Assembly (NCBI GenBank): GCA_016933985.1
Contig: JAFGTU010000072.1
Location: 1-14,989 of the forward strand
DNA length: 14,989 nt
Direction: 5' to 3'
Source: Sedimentisphaerales bacterium
Lineage (GTDB): Bacteria > Planctomycetota > Phycisphaerae > Sedimentisphaerales > Anaerobacaceae
The position numbers and the translations under genes are program-made. Of the stretch, positions 14,603 through 14,989 are shown piece after piece (the first letter of the stretch is position 1; every line of letters begins with the position of its first letter). The notes under the pieces are model-generated. The model saw only the letters and a program-made list of their open reading frames with translations. It was not told the origin of the DNA and made no database searches.

Positions 14603-14989
14603 TGCCTGATACCGGATACAAGCCTGATAGACAAAACGACGAGCTTTTGCGCAATTTGCTCGAAAGGCAGAAGTCGCAACCTTTGAAGCCTGCCGAGAGA
14701 TTCGAGATACCCTGCCAGGATATGCCCGAGCAGGACGCCGTCGAGAGGCGGAGCAACGTCAGCGAAGTTGCGCTGGGCTACACGGAGACCCAGGTTCGAC
14801 TCGAAGCCATGAGATGTCTGCAATGCAAGAAGGCCCCCTGTGTCAAAGGCTGCCCGGTGGCGATAAGGATAAGGGATTTCGTGGCTGCCATCGCTGAAGG
14901 CGACTACGACGGGGCCCTTGCAATCATCAAGGAGAACTCGTTGCTGCCGGCCGTGTGCGGGCGAGTCTGCCCGCAGGAAGTCCAGTGCC
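14602..14989 (+). CDS. nfnB: NfnB/GltD-like NADPH-dependent subunit, N-terminal part only
   Basis: I translated 129 codons from the ATG at 14602, which overlaps the nfnA stop as TAATG, so the two genes are translationally coupled. The right window edge cuts the gene. Residues 72-84 hold the first [4Fe-4S] motif CLQCKKAPCVKGC, and residues 119-129 hold CGRVCPQEVQC of the second. This is the N-terminal iron-sulfur domain shared by NfnB, glutamate synthase small subunit and dihydropyrimidine dehydrogenase. The two FAD/NADPH-binding domains expected next are outside the window. The adjacent nfnA supports the Nfn large subunit rather than glutamate synthase, whose large partner would be elsewhere. 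The ~40-residue lead before the cluster domain is typical of NfnB. Confidence 0.9.
   Translation, partial: MPDTGYKPDRQNDELLRNLLERQKSQPLKPAERFEIPCQDMPEQDAVERRSNVSEVALGYTETQVRLEAMRCLQCKKAPCVKGCPVAIRIRDFVAAIAEGDYDGALAIIKENSLLPAVCGRVCPQEVQC

Overview
The window looks like a bacterial chromosome fragment from the Planctomycetota, most plausibly the class Phycisphaerae. This is inferred, not proven. The clues are two BlaI/M56 sensor modules side by side, a secreted beta-helix protein with a dockerin-like segment and planctomycete-style fibronectin-like repeats, a heparinase II/III-family lyase, and a zinc-ribbon membrane protein. I see no tRNA, rRNA, CRISPR array, insertion sequence or phage gene.

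Region 1 (1-4907, minus strand) holds two complete BlaI-repressor/M56-peptidase modules, one after the other. In each, the repressor stop and the peptidase start overlap as ATGA. Each module has its own promoter with a palindrome in the -35/-10 spacer and a second dyad at the transcription start. The two modules use different palindromes (TACGAA-N4-TTCGTA against TACTACG-N3-CGTAGTA) and have different recognition helices. The second peptidase (1885-4440) has no penicillin-binding sensor. It ends instead in six tandem ~70-residue charged coiled-coil repeats. The first peptidase runs off the left edge of the window.

Region 2 (5110-8794) has a small rubrerythrin-like diiron protein on the plus strand, divergent from the second repressor. 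Then come, on the minus strand, a YbaK-type aminoacyl-tRNA deacylase, a secreted heparinase II/III-family polysaccharide lyase and a zinc-ribbon membrane protein of unknown role.

Region 3 (9067-11887, minus strand) is one large secreted protein: beta-helix, dockerin-like calcium-binding pair, and three to four fibronectin-like repeats. A good sigma70-type promoter lies upstream and overlaps a misleading earlier ATG.

Region 4 (12183-14989) has nucleoside diphosphate kinase and an OmpA-type lipoprotein on the minus strand. Divergent from these are nfnA and the start of nfnB, the electron-bifurcating NADH-dependent ferredoxin:NADP+ oxidoreductase, overlapping as TAATG and cut by the right edge. 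A 9-bp-arm dyad sits upstream of the OmpA-type promoter.

The most unusual content is the paired BlaI/M56 circuits with distinct operators and the coiled-coil repeat sensor. The remaining genes are mostly housekeeping or polysaccharide and surface functions.
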